Positions 63,105-64,000 of a stretch of DNA of 64,000 nucleotides are shown in pieces. Source of the stretch: JAHBNG01 sp039028975 (GTDB taxonomy: Bacteria > Chloroflexota > Anaerolineae > Caldilineales > Caldilineaceae). Each line of letters opens with the position of its first letter. Position 1 is the first letter of the stretch. The stretch is taken from assembly GCA_039028975.1 (NCBI GenBank), contig JBCCHB010000085.1, positions 1-64,000 on the forward strand, read 5' to 3'. The position numbers and the translations under genes are program-made. The notes beneath the pieces are model-generated. The model did not search any database. It was given only the letters and a program-made list of their open reading frames with translations, and was not told the origin of the DNA.

Positions 63105-63194
63105 TTGTACCCGTCTTGACGGGAGGTGCTTTCTATTTTCAGAATCATCCAGAGTCCATTGAACAAAAGCTGCGGCAAAATTAGCTTGACGAAC
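63105..63194. repeat. Direct repeat with TTGTACCCGTCTTGACGG, copy 2
   Basis: It starts TTGTACCCGTCTTGACGGGA and later holds AAAAGCTGCGGCAAAATTAG. Same orientation and about the same length as copy 1, 224 bp away. Confidence 0.65.
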
Positions 63195-63385
63195 GATATC
63201 TCCGGTGTAAGTATACGATCAATGGCTTCAGGAAATTGCCTGATAGTCTCAAAACACTTCCTGTAGCTCGGTCATGTTCAAGTTGGGTTGATTCAAAATA
63301 GTTCAGTTCAAAGTAGGCTGAGTATAATTGGTAGATCATAGTATACTACACATGTATCTTTAGACACCGTTTCAAGGAGAAATAA

Positions 63386-64000
63386 ATGAAACATCTTCGG
63401 TTCCTCTTGCTTTTGTTGGTACTTATATTGGCCGCCTGTCCTGCCCCGGTTGCTACGCCGGCAGATGATACAGGCAGCATGGACAGTAGTAGTGATGAGG
63501 CTATGTCTGACAGTGAAACATTGGATGAAATAACGGTTGCTTATTTCTTGGAGTGGCCCACCCCCAATCAGGTAGCTCAGTTGGAAGAGACGTACGATGA
63601 GGTAATGGGTCTGAAAGTGAACTGGGTATCCTTTGATACCGGCGTTGCCATGTCAGCGGCTATGGCTTCTGGAGACGTCCATATTGCCTATTCACAAGGG
63701 TTAGTGCCATTTGCCAATGCCGTTACGGCCGGGTTACCACTGCAGCTCGTGGGCGTTGCCGTATCATATTCAGATAATGACAACTGCGTGGTTTCCAGTG
63801 AAGCTGGTATTACCATTGACAACGTAACAGACCTCCATGGTCAGCAGGTCGCAGTACCCATTGGCACCGTAGCCCACTACAAGATGTTGCGGGAGATGGA
63901 GCATCTAGGTGTGGACGTGGCTCAGCTTGAACTGGTTGACTTGGCTCCAGCAGACGGCGCGGCAGCTCTGCAGCGTGGCGATGTGGCCATGGCCTGCGGG
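63386..64000 (+). CDS. Partial taurine/sulfonate-type ABC transporter substrate-binding lipoprotein
   Basis: The frame is open to the right edge (205 codons visible). ATG 63386 follows CAAGGAG. A lipoprotein signal MKHLRFLLLLLVLILAAC puts the lipidated Cys at residue 18, followed by a Ser/Asp-rich linker. The mature part has DEITVAYFLEWPTPNQVAQL, DTGVAMSAAMASGDVHIAYS, LVPFANAVTAGLPLQLVGVA and GQQVAVPIGTVAHYKMLREM, which fit the TauA/SsuA/NMT1 type of periplasmic-like binding protein. Permease and ATPase genes are expected beyond the window. It is divergent from the sulfatase set, which supports uptake of an organosulfur compound, though nitrate, taurine and thiamine-precursor binders share this fold. 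Confidence 0.85.
   Translation, partial: MKHLRFLLLLLVLILAACPAPVATPADDTGSMDSSSDEAMSDSETLDEITVAYFLEWPTPNQVAQLEETYDEVMGLKVNWVSFDTGVAMSAAMASGDVHIAYSQGLVPFANAVTAGLPLQLVGVAVSYSDNDNCVVSSEAGITIDNVTDLHGQQVAVPIGTVAHYKMLREMEHLGVDVAQLELVDLAPADGAAALQRGDVAMACG

Larger units (their letters stand above)
62837..63385. other. Divergent intergenic region with a duplicated repeat
   Basis: 549 bp between the HIT gene and the ABC substrate-binding gene. It carries two direct repeat copies (62881-62969 and 63105-63194), plus AGGCTGAGTATAAT near 63315-63328 that resembles a promoter -10 element and also an end of the palindromic family. No gene was recognised. Confidence 0.6.

Overview
The window looks like a chromosomal segment of a free-living Chloroflexota bacterium, most likely of the Anaerolineae/Caldilineae group. 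This is an inference. It rests on the SARP/NB-ARC/WD40 regulator, Thr/Pro-rich linkers in secreted proteins, large thrombospondin type 3 (TSP3) repeat proteins, Uma2 and DUF559 nucleases, many dispersed palindromic intergenic repeats, and scavenging enzymes (LLM oxidoreductase, sulfatase, N-acyl-D-amino-acid deacylase, nucleoside hydrolase). I saw no rRNA, tRNA, CRISPR array or complete insertion sequence.

Region 1 (1-21361, all minus strand) is a surface-protein cluster. It holds a partial TSP3 protein running off the left edge, two small stand-alone copies of the same N-terminal domain (one with a twin-arginine signal, one a lipoprotein), a giant of about 3120 residues and a giant of 2620 residues. 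The giants are built from acidic calcium-binding TSP3 scaffold with other domains inserted: FG-GAP-like repeats, PA14-like, beta-sandwich, LamG-like, beta-helix and BspA/DUF285. They share one C-terminal domain with a dockerin-like calcium motif. A DUF559 nuclease gene between two 103-bp direct repeats sits exactly between the giants.

Region 2 (21362-35668) is gene-poor. It has a PD-(D/E)XK-like protein gene followed by a possible multi-hairpin RNA ending in a textbook terminator, a truncated transposase gene, several dispersed repeats, the SARP/NB-ARC/WD40 regulator broken by one in-frame amber codon, and a 1508-residue protein of carboxypeptidase-regulatory-like repeats.

Region 3 (35669-53679) is a run of secreted or envelope proteins mixed with a few cytoplasmic enzymes: M6 metalloprotease, FAD oxidoreductase, Uma2 nuclease, SH3 lipoprotein, nucleoside hydrolase, a STAND/TPR regulator (minus strand), a second TSP3 protein, a TPR lipoprotein, a small membrane protein and a clostripain-like C11 protease. 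Five exported proteins in the window end with a short hydrophobic-Leu-Pro motif at the extreme C-terminus, which may be a sorting tag.

Region 4 (53680-64000) is catabolic: N-acyl-D-amino-acid deacylase, a PIN-like toxin pair with a clear promoter, an LLM oxidoreductase, and a compact minus-strand set (HIT, EamA permease, sulfatase, histidinol-dehydrogenase-like enzyme, DegT aminotransferase). Divergent from this set is a partial taurine/sulfonate-type ABC substrate-binding lipoprotein. Together these suggest scavenging of organosulfur compounds, although the substrate cannot be read from sequence alone.
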